DNA from: Ignavibacteria bacterium
GTDB lineage: Bacteria; Bacteroidota; Ignavibacteria; Ignavibacteriales; Melioribacteraceae
Direction: 5' to 3'
NCBI GenBank assembly: GCA_027347805.1
Contig: DAIEQP010000348.1
Location: forward strand, 1-5,520
Length of the DNA: 5,520 nucleotides
Positions 4,251-5,520 of the stretch are shown one piece after another. Each line of letters begins with the position of its first letter. Position 1 is the first letter of the stretch. A program made the translations under genes and the position numbers. Below the pieces are notes generated by a model. It had not been told where the DNA came from. It ran no database searches and saw only the letters and a program-made list of their open reading frames with translations.

Positions 4251-5520
4251 TCTAAATCCACTTTATAATTTGTAACAAAATCATCCAATAAGTATAAATC
4301 ACTTGTCATACAGTTATTCCAGAATTCATTAAATCCATCAGACCAAAATGTTGGGATTCTTCCATTAGCTTCTTGTGAATTAACTAAAGAGTTCAATAGT
4401 GCTTTAGCTTTTTCATAAAAAATATTGTCAGATGTTGCTTTGTAAGCAGCTAAAAAAGTTTTTATCATTTGTGTTGAACTTGCATCAATTGGTACATAAC
4501 ATTTGTATTGTTCAAGTACAGATGGTGTTCTCCATGTTACTGTTGAATTACCCCAATTATCATACATGTTGGGATTTTCCCAAACAACAAATTGATCTTC
4601 GCAAAAATTAATTAGTTCTTTTGCATGTTGAATGTAAGTAGAATCTTTACTTGCATTCTTAAATATATATTGTGCAAACCAGGATGCTTCATATTTTGTT
4701 AAGTTTTGATATGGTTTATTTGCTTCAACATCTTCGAATTGTCCAGTCCAATCATAAGTTTGCATTGGATTTTTCCAGATCCAATCAATTGCTTTCTTGA
4801 TTGATAAGTCATATTTCTTCAATTCATATTTCTCGGAAAGTGTAGTGAAAAAATTCACAATTGCAATAGGGATTGAGAAAACACCAACAGTTGGTATACC
4901 AGTGTTTCTATTTATTCTAATAAACCAGGCCCCATTTTGAAGCTGTGTCTTTAAATATGTATCTGCAATTCTTACAGCAGCATTAAGATATTTCTTTTCC
5001 TTCGTTATCTCATATAAAGACAGATAACTTTGTGCAGTAAATGATGCTTGTGTAATTAACATTTCATTTTTGAATTTTCCCGCAGCTAAATTTTCTCCTT
5101 CATAAACTTGCGTAAAATATTCTAATGGTTTTCCTTTTTTCTCTGAATTTGCAATTAAATAGTCAGCAGCGTTTTGGGCAATGACAATTGCAGTATCATT
5201 TTCAGGATTGTATTTATAATACAAAAGCATCGCATCAATTACACTTCCAACTTCTAAGGCAGAGTAACAATAAAGGGTATGAAGTTTATGATTTGGCTTT
5301 TTCTCTTTTATCCAACTTTTAATATGAGGTTGATTGTAAATAAAATTTAAGCCTTTAATTAATGCTTCTTTATAAGAATATTTTGCTTTAGGATACGGAG
5401 GACAAAACGTTGCTGCTTTGTAAAAATATTTTTCTCCAGCAAGAACAAAATTATTTTCTTCTTTATTAACAGCTTCAATTTTTAGATAGACTTTACCGTT
5501 TGGAATATTATTCCATATCG
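4247..5520 (-). CDS. six-hairpin (alpha/alpha-toroid) glycosidase-like protein, 5' end outside the window
   Basis: The reading frame is open from the TGA at 4247-4249 to the window edge, giving 423 visible residues without a start. The Met at 5230 falls inside a helix (EVGSVIDAMLLYYK) and is not the real start. The first 35 or so visible residues look like the end of a beta-sandwich domain (GKVYLKIEAVN...LAGEKYFYKAA). What follows is a chain of amphipathic helix pairs, with repeats such as LSLYEITKEKKYLNAAVRIADTYL and FLAAYKATSDNIFYEKAKALL, typical of six-hairpin glycosidases and polysaccharide lyases. Candidate active-site acids lie in TGQFEDVE and FWSDGFNEFWN. PSVLEQYKCYVPIDAS is a strongly motif-like stretch. 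I cannot name the exact family or sugar. The signal peptide, if any, is off the window. It is coupled to the PaaI-like gene by a 4-nt overlap. Confidence 0.7.
   Translation of the reverse strand, partial: IWNNIPNGKVYLKIEAVNKEENNFVLAGEKYFYKAATFCPPYPKAKYSYKEALIKGLNFIYNQPHIKSWIKEKKPNHKLHTLYCYSALEVGSVIDAMLLYYKYNPENDTAIVIAQNAADYLIANSEKKGKPLEYFTQVYEGENLAAGKFKNEMLITQASFTAQSYLSLYEITKEKKYLNAAVRIADTYLKTQLQNGAWFIRINRNTGIPTVGVFSIPIAIVNFFTTLSEKYELKKYDLSIKKAIDWIWKNPMQTYDWTGQFEDVEANKPYQNLTKYEASWFAQYIFKNASKDSTYIQHAKELINFCEDQFVVWENPNMYDNWGNSTVTWRTPSVLEQYKCYVPIDASSTQMIKTFLAAYKATSDNIFYEKAKALLNSLVNSQEANGRIPTFWSDGFNEFWNNCMTSDLYLLDDFVTNYKVDLE

Noticed and set aside
5228..5230. ATG as start of the six-hairpin protein
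   Set aside because: The frame stays open for 96 further codons to the window edge and encodes fitting protein: the first toroid helices and the end of a beta domain. This Met is therefore internal.

Overview
This AT-rich window holds eight protein-coding genes, all on the minus strand, so transcription runs from position 5520 towards position 1. The genes are packed almost end to end. Going downstream, the junctions are a 4-nt overlap (ATGA), a 23-nt gap, an 11-nt overlap, a 40-nt gap, a 1-nt overlap (TAATG), an 11-nt overlap and a 32-nt gap. No stretch of 300 bases lacks a gene, and I see no RNA genes, CRISPR arrays, insertion sequences or convincing terminators. The base composition, the protein style and the mixture of clear and weak Shine-Dalgarno sites suggest an environmental bacterium of the Bacteroidota/Ignavibacteria/Chlorobi group. 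That placement is an impression, not a demonstration.

Right part (3786-5520): the C-terminal 423 residues of a six-hairpin (alpha/alpha-toroid) glycosidase-like protein, whose start lies outside the window, followed by a PaaI-type hotdog thioesterase. The two overlap by four bases. This stretch looks more AT-rich than the next.

Middle part (1305-3762): a small NifX/NifB-type iron-molybdenum cofactor-binding domain protein, a class I SAM methyltransferase, a membrane protein of the putative heavy-metal exporter type (ArsP_2 / 'putative manganese transporter') with a Cys/His-rich loop, and a second, different SAM methyltransferase. Three of these genes begin inside or at the very end of the gene before them, which suggests coordinated translation. 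A metal-binding-type domain, a metal-exporter-type permease and two methyltransferases together make a candidate metal or metalloid handling module. This is the part of the window most worth following up.

Left part (1-1315): a 4HBT-type acyl thioesterase, then a PLP-dependent trans-sulfuration enzyme of the methionine gamma-lyase/cystathionine gamma-lyase type. The PLP gene carries an in-frame TAA at 39-41. The family-typical sequence resumes in the same frame straight after the stop and runs to the window edge, so the gene is interrupted by a nonsense codon or by a base-call error. If the enzyme is or was functional and makes methanethiol, it could link to the methyltransferases through thiol or selenol chemistry, but nothing in the sequence proves this.
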